From Paenibacillus sp. DCT19 (lineage in GTDB: Bacteria > Bacillota > Bacilli > Paenibacillales > Paenibacillaceae), in contig NZ_CP029639.1 of assembly GCF_003268635.1 (NCBI RefSeq), forward strand, positions 5,810,001 to 5,874,000: a DNA stretch of 64,000 nucleotides, read 5' to 3'. The notes below the pieces were generated by a model. The model had not been told where the DNA came from. It did no database searches and saw only the letters and a program-made list of their open reading frames with translations. This document shows positions 43,250 through 52,810 of this stretch, in pieces. Positions within the stretch are counted from its first letter, which is position 1, and each line of letters starts with the position of its first letter. Made by a program: the position numbers and the translations under genes.

Positions 43250-44575
43250 TTACATCTCTACAGAACCCGATTCCCCTGTCGTAGGAGCAGGCAGAGCGAG
43301 TGGTGCCCCTTCGCTGCGCTGATCTTTTCGACGAGCGAAGACCTTAAGGCTAACAATATGGAACAGAGAATGCTGCCGAAGTTGAACTGCCCAGGCCTCA
43401 TGATTATCTGGAGCCATAATAATTCCAAGCTGATGATGCTCGCCTTCATAGATGGCACGTTGCATGAACTTGCTCTCTCCTTGATGATTACGAACCTCAA
43501 GCTTGCAGAAGGCTGAGTTCATACGCAAGGCACGGTGCAATTCCTCAGGCGAATGGACCATGACCCCATTCGCCTTATAGATGGTCTCTCCTGCTTCAAT
43601 ACCTAGTTCAGCCGCTGGGCTATCCGGAATAACACCCAGCACTTTCAGACCATGTTCAGGGTGAACGAACACTGGACTCCGATGCTGTTCTTCGAAACTG
43701 CTATACCATACCAACAATTCATGTCCAATGAATGCAGCCAAAGCCGCAACGACCATGAATGGTGACCACCATGCAGCCAGAAGACTTAACCCTAGAAGAC
43801 TTGTCCCGTAGATCAGCAACCTCTTGGCAGAGATCTGCACTTTCTGTCCTGGAAGCATGCTCTGGGTCACTTCACCGAATCCAAGCATGATCGGTAGAGC
43901 CGCCAGCATATATCCATTCCCTGCGTTCATGAGCGGATTCCATGCCAGCTCTGCACCACTCCCTGTCACAGGTACAAGGATTAGCAGCGGAATAGGCCAA
44001 AAATGCAGCAACTGATACCCGCCGACCAGCTTGCCTCGTTTACCTTCAAAGAGTAGTGGTGATGCCATTGAAACACCCTGCATCCTTAACAACATTGCTT
44101 CCCCGAGGTGTAGAATCGCGGCTAGCACAAGAAGTGCAGGCATATCTAAGGCTCTAATCGCCTCGGTAGAACTGCCCAGCCATCCCGTAGGTTGCCAGTC
44201 AGAAGCTAGGTTCAGCCCAAACTGTACTACACCGAGCAATCCAGCCGCGTATGCGAAGCATAAGTACCGAATCCGGAACAATGCCAAGAACACAGTAGCC
44301 ACCCATATGCACACTACACTGCTTAGAGTAAGGTGCGCTCCAAGGAACAACGAAATGATCGAGACAATTATACCGAGTAGAATTCCTCCCAGCACAGTTC
44401 GAATCGTCTGGGTTATTGAACTTTGTAGGCGAACGTGGAACAATTTACGCTCCTGTAACAATTGCCGATGATAGACGAGTGCAATCAGGATTACCGCAAT
44501 ATAATAAAACGGCTGAATAAACAACTGCAACAATGCTTCCCCTAATGTAGTTAACCATGGCCAAGCCCATTCCAT
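43250..44575 (-). CDS. MinJ-like multi-helix membrane protein with PDZ domain
   Basis: A 441-residue protein with eight or so membrane helices (residues 15-290), followed by a PDZ domain (about 315-395: GLKVLGVIPDSPAAELGIEAGE). This is the plan of Bacillus MinJ, the bridge between DivIVA and MinD that places the Min system at poles and septa. Context agrees: it ends a minus-strand block of ftsE, ftsX, an M23 hydrolase and a CtpB-type protease, as in Bacillus, where minJ neighbours ctpB and ftsEX. A C-terminal low-complexity tail (ALPAPTTGESG) is weakly conserved. The MinJ assignment rests on architecture and synteny. Confidence 0.7.
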   Translation of the reverse strand: MEWAWPWLTTLGEALLQLFIQPFYYIAVILIALVYHRQLLQERKLFHVRLQSSITQTIRTVLGGILLGIIVSIISLFLGAHLTLSSVVCIWVATVFLALFRIRYLCFAYAAGLLGVVQFGLNLASDWQPTGWLGSSTEAIRALDMPALLVLAAILHLGEAMLLRMQGVSMASPLLFEGKRGKLVGGYQLLHFWPIPLLILVPVTGSGAELAWNPLMNAGNGYMLAALPIMLGFGEVTQSMLPGQKVQISAKRLLIYGTSLLGLSLLAAWWSPFMVVAALAAFIGHELLVWYSSFEEQHRSPVFVHPEHGLKVLGVIPDSPAAELGIEAGETIYKANGVMVHSPEELHRALRMNSAFCKLEVRNHQGESKFMQRAIYEGEHHQLGIIMAPDNHEAWAVQLRQHSLFHIVSLKVFARRKDQRSEGAPLALPAPTTGESGSVEM

Positions 44576-44614
44576 TGTGGACGGTCACTCCTCTCCTTCA
44601 GCCGGTTCAGAAAA

Positions 44615-44641
44615 AAAGAAGGCTGAAAATCAGCCTTCTTT
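44615..44641 (-). terminator. Terminator overlapping the protease stop codon
   Basis: AAAGAAGGCTGA-aaa-TCAGCCTTCTTT, with the stop codon TAA of the S41 protease (44640-44642) inside the upstream arm. On the minus strand the tail is TTTTTTT. It should separate the MinJ-like gene from the protease operon, at least partly. Confidence 0.85.
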
Positions 44642-46112
44642 ATGGCTTCGACACAGCAGCCGAAATATCCTTCGAGACATTTTCGATCGCGCGCTTCAGC
44701 TGTGCATCATATTGAGGATTGGCAATGCGTTCAATCAGAGCCGCTTCTAGAGATTCTGCGGTTTTCTCATCAATCTCGCCTGTTGCCTGAATGCCTTTTT
44801 GTTTCTGGAATGCTTTGACCGCTTCTTCTGTCTTCTGGTCATAGTATCCATCCACTCGATCTGGCTTGAAATCAAGTCCTCTCAGCATCGTCTGCGCACT
44901 TTTCACATCCGTGCTATTGCTGTCATATTTCAGCGGTAATTTCTCTTTATTTATCGGTGCTACCGAGAAGTAATCCGGTTGATTCACCGCAATGTCCGGC
45001 TTGATGCCTTTTTCATGAATCCAATCTCCGTTCGGTGTGAGCCATTTTGCAATGGTGATCTTCAGCAAGCTGCCGTCACCCATTTGCTTGTCATAACTCG
45101 TCTGTACGGTACCTTTACCGAAGGAGTTCTCACCGATCAAGGTCGCGCCTGCGGATTGTTGCAATGCTCCAGCCAAGATCTCGGATGCACTTGCACTACC
45201 TTTGTTCATCAGCACAGTGATCGGATAAGATTTACCGGAGCCATTCGACTTACTTTGTTCCTTCTTACCGTTCTTGTCTTCAACCTGAACGATAACCTTA
45301 TCTTTTGGAACAAACTGCTCGGCAATTTCGATTACGACTTGCAGCACACCGCCTGGATCATTACGCACATCAATAATCAGACCCTTCATGTTCTGCTTCT
45401 CGAGCTTAGCTAACTCTTCCTTGAAGCGTTCACCCGTATTTAATGAGAATTGTGTGATGGTGATAACCCCCACCCCATTATCTTCCATGTGGGCATAGAT
45501 CGTCTCCAAATCAATGTCGTCCCGAACAATGACAAATTCAATCAGCTCGGTAGATCCGGCGCGTTTAACCTGTACCTTCGCCTCACTACCTTTTGGGCCT
45601 CTGATTTTGTTAACGGCCTTATTTAGCTCCAGACCTTGCAACGTTTCACCGTTGACAGACATGATGATATCTTTTGCCCGAATCCCAGCTTTCTCTGCTG
45701 GTGATCCTTTGATTGGAGATACAACAACCACGTTTCCATCCTGAGACGAGACCTCTGCACCAATGCCAGTAAATGAACCCTCTATGGATTCCTCAAACTG
45801 GGCTGCTGTCTCCTGCCCCATATAGTTGGAATATGGATCTCCAAGCGATTCCATCATTCCGTTGATCGCACCATCAATCAGTTTGGTTCGATCCACGTCT
45901 TTATAATAGTTTTTGGAGATCAAATCCATCGCGGTTTCAATCTTCTTCAGCTCGTTCTTCTGCTGTGTATTACCTGTCACACTGGCTAACAGGCCTTCAC
46001 CTGGTGTCGTTGGACTTGCCATGCCGGGAAAACTCATTAACACCAATGTAAGTAAGCTTCCTCCGAGAAGGGCTCCAATGACAAGCAGCAGCGCCGATCT
46101 TTTTTTCATCAT
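44640..46112 (-). CDS. CtpB-like S41 carboxy-terminal processing protease
   Basis: A 490-residue exported protease. A signal anchor (residues 5-27) leads to a PDZ domain (about 85-165, GSFTGIGAEV...GIRAKDIIMSVNG) and the S41 core with catalytic Ser near 308 (GSASASEI) and Lys near 333 (NSFGKGTVQT). The 25-residue spacing matches the Ser-Lys dyad of CtpB. A C-terminal peptidoglycan-binding domain (DVKSAQTMLRGL...KTAESL) is present. The ATG at 46112 with AAAGGCGGTG upstream is preferred to a frame 14 codons longer. In Bacillus CtpB cleaves sporulation signalling proteins; the target here is not seen. Confidence 0.9.
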   Translation of the reverse strand: MMKKRSALLLVIGALLGGSLLTLVLMSFPGMASPTTPGEGLLASVTGNTQQKNELKKIETAMDLISKNYYKDVDRTKLIDGAINGMMESLGDPYSNYMGQETAAQFEESIEGSFTGIGAEVSSQDGNVVVVSPIKGSPAEKAGIRAKDIIMSVNGETLQGLELNKAVNKIRGPKGSEAKVQVKRAGSTELIEFVIVRDDIDLETIYAHMEDNGVGVITITQFSLNTGERFKEELAKLEKQNMKGLIIDVRNDPGGVLQVVIEIAEQFVPKDKVIVQVEDKNGKKEQSKSNGSGKSYPITVLMNKGSASASEILAGALQQSAGATLIGENSFGKGTVQTSYDKQMGDGSLLKITIAKWLTPNGDWIHEKGIKPDIAVNQPDYFSVAPINKEKLPLKYDSNSTDVKSAQTMLRGLDFKPDRVDGYYDQKTEEAVKAFQKQKGIQATGEIDEKTAESLEAALIERIANPQYDAQLKRAIENVSKDISAAVSKP

Positions 46113-46247
46113 CCGTTTGTCACCGCCTTTAGTTATGAACCATTCTAAGTTCATGGATCATCGAATCCAATTCCTGAACATGCCAACCTAGTATATGTCT
46201 AGCTTGTACGGAATATGTTTTTTCCATTCTTACGGTACAAATATTCC

Positions 46248-47534
46248 TTATAAATAATTCATAGGGTTGACTGGAGTACCATTGTCACGTACTTCAAAAT
46301 GCAAGTGAGGGCCAGTGGAGTTACCGGTATTACCTGATTCTGAGATTTTGTCCCCACGAGATACCGTATCTCCCTTACTAACACTCAGACTACTGTTATG
46401 CGCGTAAAGCGTCCACAGTCCTCCACCGTGATCAATAATGACCGTATTACCGTAACCGCTCATCCACTCTGCAACGATTACAACACCACCTGAAACAGCA
46501 CGCACTGTAGTACCTTGTGGAACGGCAAAGTCAACACCAGCATGCATCTTACCTACCTCACCCGTAATTGGGTGAGTACGCGGACCAAACGATGAGGATA
46601 TTCTACCTCCAGAGATTGGCATACTGAAAATCCCATTACCACCTGAATAGGAGCTTACGGAGCTGCTTTCACTACTGCCTCCGGTACTAACTCTGGTAGC
46701 TGCTTTGGCTTTGGCTGCTGCACGAGCTGCGGCTTCTGCTTTGGCTTTAGCTGCTGCGGCAGCCTGCTCCTCACGCAATTTATTTTTCTCTTGCAACAGA
46801 GCGGAACGTTTGCTAGCAATCTGCATCAACACATCTTCCTGCTCTTGCGTTAATTCCTCGGACTCTTCAATTTTAGCATCATAGGAAGCCAAAAGCACTT
46901 GCTTCTCTTGCTCTTTCTCGTTCAACTGCGCCTTACGTTGCTTCTTCTGAGCGTACAGACTCTTGGCTTCAGCATACTGCTGATCCAGCTCTGCCTTTTT
47001 ATCTACAACAAGCTGCTTGTCCTTCTTATGTTCATCAAGTAGATGCTGATCTTGATCCACGATCGTTTTCAGCGAGTCTGCACGAGTTAAGAAATCAGAG
47101 AAGCTTGTGGAAGACAATAATACGTCCAGATAGGAGACAGCACCGTCGGTATACATCAGACGTACACGAGATTCCAGCAATTTCTCTCTGGCTACGATCC
47201 GTTCCTCTGCAGCTTGAAGATCTTTCTTCGTTGTACGTAGATCCTCTTCGGTATTCTCTATCTGTAATGAGACGTTTGCGAGTTCATCACTAACGACATT
47301 AATCTGCTCCATAACAACCTTCAAGTAAGCATTCGTTTTGTTTTTGTAATGCTGCGCTTCCTTTTTGTTGGCAGCGGCCTTCTTCTGCTCTTGTTTGGCT
47401 GTGGCCGCCTTGTTCTCTAGTTGTTGAATCTGCTGATCGATGTCACTAATGCTACTCTTAGCATATCCGTCCGAAGGTTGAAACGTTAAGCTAGCTAACA
47501 ATGTAATAGCTAGCAGCGAAGCGGTTTTTTTCAA
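46248..47534 (-). CDS. EnvC-like murein hydrolase activator/M23 peptidase with coiled coil
   Basis: A 428-residue exported wall protein. A signal peptide (KKTASLLAITLLASLTF, cleaved near DGYA) is followed by a long coiled coil (about residues 28-270) and an Ala/Lys-rich segment. The C-terminal M23 LytM domain has the zinc-binding residues intact (MHAGVDFAVPQG, HLHFEV), so it may itself cut peptidoglycan. FtsEX controls such proteins across the membrane, and ftsEX lies just upstream. A TTG start at 47534 is chosen because GGGAG lies eight bases before it and the signal peptide begins there; the longer frame adds 21 unlikely residues. Confidence 0.88.
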   Translation of the reverse strand: MKKTASLLAITLLASLTFQPSDGYAKSSISDIDQQIQQLENKAATAKQEQKKAAANKKEAQHYKNKTNAYLKVVMEQINVVSDELANVSLQIENTEEDLRTTKKDLQAAEERIVAREKLLESRVRLMYTDGAVSYLDVLLSSTSFSDFLTRADSLKTIVDQDQHLLDEHKKDKQLVVDKKAELDQQYAEAKSLYAQKKQRKAQLNEKEQEKQVLLASYDAKIEESEELTQEQEDVLMQIASKRSALLQEKNKLREEQAAAAAKAKAEAAARAAAKAKAATRVSTGGSSESSSVSSYSGGNGIFSMPISGGRISSSFGPRTHPITGEVGKMHAGVDFAVPQGTTVRAVSGGVVIVAEWMSGYGNTVIIDHGGGLWTLYAHNSSLSVSKGDTVSRGDKISESGNTGNSTGPHLHFEVRDNGTPVNPMNYL

Positions 47535-47723
47535 AATGTCGATCTCCCATCCTATGAATTCACAAGAAAGCAGCCTGTACAGGCAGTGAACAAACATGTT
47601 CTCTGCTTTCTTCCATCTTAAGAAATTCGGTCTCTCCTACATATCGTCAAACAGCTCCATTTTGTGAACCTGCTATGCCATTCTAGTTTGCGAACGTTCA
47701 ACATTCTACGTGGATACGTAGTT

Positions 47724-48641
47724 CTAAACGTTAAGGGACTTACGGATGGACAGCGTACTGCCCAGAATACCTACCAATACCCCTAGCCCGATCAATAAGG
47801 TTGCGAACAACACCCAGATATCACCAAGCGGAACAAGGTTAAGCATCTGCATAAATACATCCTGACCAATGGTCGCCATAAGACGACTGTACCCAAAGAA
47901 GAGTACGGCTACTGTAACCGCTGAACCAATCAGTCCGATTAGCGCACCTTCAATGAAGAACGGCCAACGAATGAACGTATTGGTTGCTCCAACCAGCTTC
48001 ATGATGCCGATCTCTCGGCGACGGGCAAGAATCGTTACGCGAATCGTATTCGAGATCAGGAACATAGACATTAGACCCAGTCCCCCAACGAAGATAAATC
48101 CGATGTTACGAACCAGCTTCGTAAATTTAAACAATACCTCCACCGTTTCCTTGCCGTAATTCACTTTCATGATCGGCTTCTCCGGGTGTTTCTCGTTCAA
48201 TGCTTCAATTTTTTGCGCTACAAAAGTAACGGTTTCCGGTTCAATGACCTCAACTTCAATGGTCTCCGGTAGTGGGTTATTATCCACATCGAAACCGCTA
48301 AGTACATTATCTGCGCTGTCTCCGAGACGCTCACGGAACTCTTTCAGTCCCTCTTCCTTGGAGACAAAGCGAATTTCACTTACTTCAGGCATGGCGCTGA
48401 TCTCTTGTTCGAGTGTGTTTCGTAACTGCTCGTCCACATTCAATTCAAGAAACGTGCTGATCTCCACCTGACTGTCCACTTGGTTTGCCATCGAATTCAC
48501 ATTCAATACCAATAGCATAAACACACCAAGAATAAGCAGGGATACGATGATGGACATGATGGAGGCCACAGACATCCAGCCGTTGCGGAATACGTTTTTG
48601 AATCCCTCCCGCAAATGGCGCAAGAGAGTACTAAAATTCAT
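47724..48641 (-). CDS. ftsX: Cell-division ABC permease FtsX
   Basis: A 305-residue permease partner of FtsE. Helix 1 (about 22-44) is followed by an extracytoplasmic domain (45-170) with MPEVSEIRFVSKEEGLKEF. Three further helices include the ILARRREIGIMKLVGAT segment of the FtsX/MacB family. It relays ATPase motion to wall hydrolases outside the cell. GAGGAG precedes the ATG. It overlaps ftsE by 11 bases, so it is translated in tandem. Confidence 0.95.
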   Translation of the reverse strand: MNFSTLLRHLREGFKNVFRNGWMSVASIMSIIVSLLILGVFMLLVLNVNSMANQVDSQVEISTFLELNVDEQLRNTLEQEISAMPEVSEIRFVSKEEGLKEFRERLGDSADNVLSGFDVDNNPLPETIEVEVIEPETVTFVAQKIEALNEKHPEKPIMKVNYGKETVEVLFKFTKLVRNIGFIFVGGLGLMSMFLISNTIRVTILARRREIGIMKLVGATNTFIRWPFFIEGALIGLIGSAVTVAVLFFGYSRLMATIGQDVFMQMLNLVPLGDIWVLFATLLIGLGVLVGILGSTLSIRKSLNV

Positions 48642-49317
48642 AACCGTATTCTCCTCTCATCTGATCCCGTACGATCTGTCCACGTTCAATGGCGATAACC
48701 CGTTTACGCATCGTATTTACGATGTCTTTGTTATGGGTTGCCATGACGATTGTTGTTCCTCGGAAGTTGATCTCATCCAGCAGTTGCATAATTCCCCATG
48801 ACGTCTCTGGATCAAGGTTACCTGTAGGCTCGTCCGCGATAATAACCGACGGATTATTCACAATCGCTCGTGCGATGGCAATACGCTGCTGTTCCCCACC
48901 TGAGAGCTGTGAAGGCTCACGATTGGCCTTACCACGCAGTCCCACCAGATCAAGCACTTCCATCACTCGTTTCTTGATATGACGCTTCGGTGCTTCAATA
49001 ACTTCCATAGCAAAAGCTACATTCTCGAACGCCGTCATCTTAGGCAGCAGTCGGAAGTCCTGGAATACAACACCGATGTTACGGCGTACATAAGGGATTT
49101 TCCTTGGTTTCAGCTTACCGATATTAAATCCGTTAATGGATATTTGTCCTTTTGTCGGAACTTCTTCTCTGTACATCAATTTCATAAATGTCGATTTGCC
49201 TGCGCCAGACGGACCGACGATATAGACAAATTCATTGCGGTCGATCTTCACCGACACCCCTTGTAAAGCGTGGGTCCCATTGGCGTAGGTCTTCCACACG
49301 TCCTGCATTTCTATCAC
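48631..49317 (-). CDS. ftsE: Cell-division ABC ATPase FtsE
   Basis: The 228-residue ATPase of the FtsEX complex. Walker [13 protein letters not shown], signature [12 protein letters not shown], Walker [13 protein letters not shown] and the switch region VVMATHN are present. The GTG at 49317 ([14 protein letters not shown]) gives the family start and the 228-residue length, and AGGA lies nine bases before it. An ATG seven codons earlier lacks a ribosome site. First gene of the division block ending with the MinJ-like gene. Confidence 0.95.
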   Translation of the reverse strand: MIEMQDVWKTYANGTHALQGVSVKIDRNEFVYIVGPSGAGKSTFMKLMYREEVPTKGQISINGFNIGKLKPRKIPYVRRNIGVVFQDFRLLPKMTAFENVAFAMEVIEAPKRHIKKRVMEVLDLVGLRGKANREPSQLSGGEQQRIAIARAIVNNPSVIIADEPTGNLDPETSWGIMQLLDEINFRGTTIVMATHNKDIVNTMRKRVIAIERGQIVRDQMRGEYGYEF

Positions 49318-49459
49318 ATCATCACTTCCTGCTCGCATAGTTAGCCATTATCATTTCGACACAATCCCGGCATTTCCTTTAAAAAGACCTGAATTTCATC
49401 AGGAGAAGTCCACTTCGACCTTTTTTGATGGTGAAGCATGGATTCATATGAAGTTTATT

Positions 49460-49475
49460 GTAACAAATTTGTTAC
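49460..49475. promoter_or_regulatory. Perfect 16-base palindrome between ftsE and the VanW gene
   Basis: GTAACAAATTTGTTAC is its own reverse complement. It lies in the divergent promoter region, 143 bases upstream of ftsE and 95 bases upstream of the VanW-family gene. It has the form of a dimeric repressor operator. Its half-sites (GTAACA/TGTTAC) recur upstream of the yhbD-like gene at 54313-54330. Confidence 0.4.
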
Positions 49476-49569
49476 CTATTGAGTACCCGAAAGTTTTCCT
49501 ACATTGGATCATATATATAGAAAGTGTTACAAAGTGCGGAACAACAGAAGTAAAAAGGAGCGTACGGTT

Positions 49570-51003
49570 ATGAAAAAAATACACGTGGCAGTCATTGCAA
49601 TGTTCTCGATCCTCTTATTAGGTTCCGCATCCTATGGAATGATCTATATGTATGTGAACCAACCGTCGTTACCGCAGAAGTTACAGGTGGGTGGATGGCA
49701 GATCGGAGGAATGAATCGAGCGGAGGTCATGCTTGAACTGGATGAGAAATTACAACAGTTGGAAGAGTGGCCTGTCATTTTGGAACTGGACGAACCCCTC
49801 GCGAGAACACTACCCTTTACAGCTGCGCAAACAGGCGCACATTATGATGCAGCCAGCTTCCGACTTGCCATGAAGCAACTGGAGGAAGGAAACTTATGGG
49901 AACGTGCCTATGCGCGTTATCATCTGGCTGAAGATTGGTCTGTGGAACTGACGTATGATGCGACATCATTAAAAGCTCAACTGAGCCCTGCGTGGGAAAA
50001 AGAAACCTTCGGTTCTCCTTCCAATGCTGTTCGCAGGATCACGCCTAGCGACAAGATTCAATACATCCCGGAAAAAGGTGTACGCCGCATCGCTTGGGAT
50101 GAACTAATCCGTCAATTACAGGTCAAGCTACCTCATGATTTCGGTGTAATAGACTTGGAGGGTAAACCTGATTCGATCCGCATTCAGCTCCCACTGTATA
50201 CGATGAAACCTGATGTTACGGTGGACTCCCTGCGCTCAGAGGGCATTGAACGGAAAATCATTCAGTTCTCGACAGGGCTCGGCAATAGCAGTGAGGGTCG
50301 GGTACATAATGTGAGCGCAGCAGCCGAAGCCATTGACGGCATGATTCTGAAGCCAGGTGCCATGTTTGATTATGAGAAAATTGTTCAAAAAGCCGAGAAA
50401 GAATTCGGCTTCCGCGAAGCGCCGGTCATTGTGAACGGACGACTGACACCCGGAATTGGCGGGGGCATCTGCCAGGTATCCAGCACGATATATAATGCAG
50501 CACTGCTCACAGGTCTTGATATCGTTGAGCGTCGCAATCACTCCCTGCCGGTTAAATATTTGCCAAAAGGACTGGATGCCACCTTTGCATCAGGAGCCAT
50601 CAACTTTCGCTTCAAAAACAACACTGGCAAATCATTGCTTATTCATGCCGAGGTCAACAACCATCGGTTAGTCGTGAAGTTTTTTGGTACATTTCCGGAG
50701 AATGTCAACTATGCCCTTGAATCTCGCACGATTGAAACGTTAAGTGTTCCCGTAAAATACGTATCCAGCAACGTTCTCCCCGATGGAGCAGAGCAGGTGC
50801 TGCAAAACGGACAGCCTGGATATATTGTCGAGACTGTACGGACGAAGCGGGTCGATGGGAAAGTCGTCGAATCCAAAACCATTTCACGAGATACGTACAA
50901 AGCACAGAATCGCCTAATTGCACGCCCGGGAAACAGCAGTATACCTGATGAACAAGAGCCTTCCATTGTTGAGGATGGGATCTCGGATACCAAACAACCT
51001 TAA
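49570..51003 (+). CDS. VanW-family wall protein with PG_binding_4-like domain
   Basis: A 477-residue exported protein, YoaR-like in plan. A signal anchor (residues 5-28) is followed by PG_binding_4-like repeats (LQVGGWQIGGMNRAEVML and VILELDEPLARTLPF). The VanW domain (about 255-400) has EGRVHNVSAAAEAI, ITPGIGGGICQVSSTIYNA-type sequence and FRFKNNTGKSLLI. A C-terminal tail is rich in Pro and Asp. These proteins sit at the wall, and VanW itself has no settled activity. The ATG at 49570 follows AAAAGGAG; a frame 22 codons longer is rejected. Confidence 0.88.
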   Translation: MKKIHVAVIAMFSILLLGSASYGMIYMYVNQPSLPQKLQVGGWQIGGMNRAEVMLELDEKLQQLEEWPVILELDEPLARTLPFTAAQTGAHYDAASFRLAMKQLEEGNLWERAYARYHLAEDWSVELTYDATSLKAQLSPAWEKETFGSPSNAVRRITPSDKIQYIPEKGVRRIAWDELIRQLQVKLPHDFGVIDLEGKPDSIRIQLPLYTMKPDVTVDSLRSEGIERKIIQFSTGLGNSSEGRVHNVSAAAEAIDGMILKPGAMFDYEKIVQKAEKEFGFREAPVIVNGRLTPGIGGGICQVSSTIYNAALLTGLDIVERRNHSLPVKYLPKGLDATFASGAINFRFKNNTGKSLLIHAEVNNHRLVVKFFGTFPENVNYALESRTIETLSVPVKYVSSNVLPDGAEQVLQNGQPGYIVETVRTKRVDGKVVESKTISRDTYKAQNRLIARPGNSSIPDEQEPSIVEDGISDTKQP

Positions 51004-51037
51004 TTAATCCAGCTTATTGTCAAAGCTTCTATAGAAA

Positions 51038-51088
51038 AAAAGACACACCTCTCGTCTACCTTTCGGTTAACGTGTGAAGTGTGTCTTT
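51038..51088. terminator. Convergent terminator between the VanW and MFS genes
   Basis: AAAGACACAC / GTGTGTCTTT arms flanked by A- and T-rich runs, with a 30-base inner part. It serves both convergent genes. Confidence 0.75.
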
Positions 51089-51110
51089 CCTGTATTAATG
51101 CAGCAAGAAG

Positions 51111-52667
51111 TTAATGACCGCCTGTATATTCGCCTTGCTCTTCGCCTATGACCATCTTCTCATTGCCCATGAAGAAGGAAGCGATTAGAGCCAGTGCAGC
51201 CGGAATGGCAGCCCAGGCAAACAACTGCACAATGGAAGAAGACAGCGCATGTGTGATGGCCTCCAGAATCTGTGGTGGAATACCCTGTCTTAATTCCGGC
51301 GACAACAGCGCATGTGGATCTGTCAAATTTAGTCCCTCTGGTATGCCCCCACCAGATGCACCCGCTCCACCAGCCTCTGCTGCTGACCCGAGCGCCTCAG
51401 TCATTTTACGTGTAAACACTTGGCTCTGGACGATCCCAAAGATCGTGATCCCCATCGTCATCCCGAGAGATCGCAAAAAGTTAAGCGTAGAACTAGCTGC
51501 TCCGCGTCTCCGTGGTTCAAATGCATTCATCGCCGCATTGCTAAGCACCGAGAACGATGCGCCAACGCCAAGCCCGACCATAACCATGAAGATGCGAATT
51601 GTCCAGAGTGATGATCCCTCATCCAGCGTTGTAAGCAATCCAAGCCCAAGCACGAGCAGAGCCAGTGTGGGAATCATAATATTCCGGTACTTGATTTTGG
51701 TCATTAATACCCCGCCCAGCGAAGCTGTTACGACCGAACCAAGCATCATTGGCAGTAAAACCAGACCTGAGTTGGTCGCTTTGCCGCCCAAAACACCTTG
51801 AATGAAAATCGGTATGTACACTGAAGCTGTAATAAACGCCGCTCCACTGAACATTGCGATCACGTTGCTGGACCAATACACTCGATTGCGGAACATACCA
51901 AAGGAAATAATCGGTTCCTTGGCTCTCGTCTCTGCAAACAGGAACAATAGAGCCAGCACGACAAATCCGGCAAACAAACCGATAATCTGAGCCGAATCCC
52001 ACGCATACGTCTTACCACCCAATTCTAAACCGAAGATGAGGCAGACAACGGCACCAATCAGTGTTACAGCACCTAACCAGTCAATCTGCTGGGATTGATG
52101 CTGGTGTGATTCCTTATAACAGATGGTGATAAACAGAAACGCAATTAGACCGAGTGGCAGGTTAATATAGAAAACCCACTCCCACGTCGCATACTCTGTA
52201 ATGTAAGCACCCAGCAACGGGCCAAATACGCTGGATAGACCAAATACCGCACCAAACAATCCACCCAGCTTGCCACGTGCCTCTGGCGCAACAACGTCAA
52301 ACATAATCGTAAATGCAATGGGTACCAGTGCGCCCGCACCAATTCCCTGAATGGCTCTATACATCGTTAATTCCACGATAGATGTCGCTGTTCCGCACAG
52401 TGCCGAACCGAGCATAAATACAATGATACCAAATACAAAAAACTTCTTCCGTCCGTACATATCCGACAGTTTACCGAAGATCGGCATGCCCGCCATCTCC
52501 GCAACCATGTATGCAGAGGTTACCCAAACGAACTTGTCGAGTCCTCCGAGTTTGCCGACGATATCGCCCATCGCCGTAGCCACAATGGTGTTATCCATTG
52601 AAGCCATGAGTATGCTAAGCAGCAGCCCTGCCAGCACAAATCCAATTTTATTTTTACTTGCAGCCAT
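51111..52667 (-). CDS. DHA2-family (EmrB/QacA-type) drug exporter
   Basis: A 518-residue MFS exporter with about 14 membrane helices, expelling drugs in exchange for protons. The first helix carries the DHA2 signature LLLSILMASMDNTIVATAMG. Motif A appears as GKLSDMYGRKKFF and motif C as FGAVFGLSSVFGPLLGAYI. A Gly/Ala-rich loop (SAAEAGGAGASGGGIPEG) interrupts the C-terminal half. The start at 52667 is used because GGAGAG lies ten bases before it; the frame extends six codons further. No adjacent TetR/MarR regulator is present. Confidence 0.9.
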   Translation of the reverse strand: MAASKNKIGFVLAGLLLSILMASMDNTIVATAMGDIVGKLGGLDKFVWVTSAYMVAEMAGMPIFGKLSDMYGRKKFFVFGIIVFMLGSALCGTATSIVELTMYRAIQGIGAGALVPIAFTIMFDVVAPEARGKLGGLFGAVFGLSSVFGPLLGAYITEYATWEWVFYINLPLGLIAFLFITICYKESHQHQSQQIDWLGAVTLIGAVVCLIFGLELGGKTYAWDSAQIIGLFAGFVVLALLFLFAETRAKEPIISFGMFRNRVYWSSNVIAMFSGAAFITASVYIPIFIQGVLGGKATNSGLVLLPMMLGSVVTASLGGVLMTKIKYRNIMIPTLALLVLGLGLLTTLDEGSSLWTIRIFMVMVGLGVGASFSVLSNAAMNAFEPRRRGAASSTLNFLRSLGMTMGITIFGIVQSQVFTRKMTEALGSAAEAGGAGASGGGIPEGLNLTDPHALLSPELRQGIPPQILEAITHALSSSIVQLFAWAAIPAALALIASFFMGNEKMVIGEEQGEYTGGH

Positions 52668-52810
52668 CGTTCTTAATCTCTCCATTCACGATCTATTCAT
52701 ATGACTGCATTAGTATATCCGAAATGTTGCAATCATTAATCAGTCCAAGGACCGATTGCTTTACGCCAAAACAATATATCGTGAACGAGCAATCCATATC
52801 AGTTTTCGTA

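Noticed and set aside
51148..51801. 217-codon plus-strand frame inside the MFS exporter gene
   Set aside because: Antisense shadow of a hydrophobic protein; low-complexity Pro/Ala/Ser sequence and no ribosome site.
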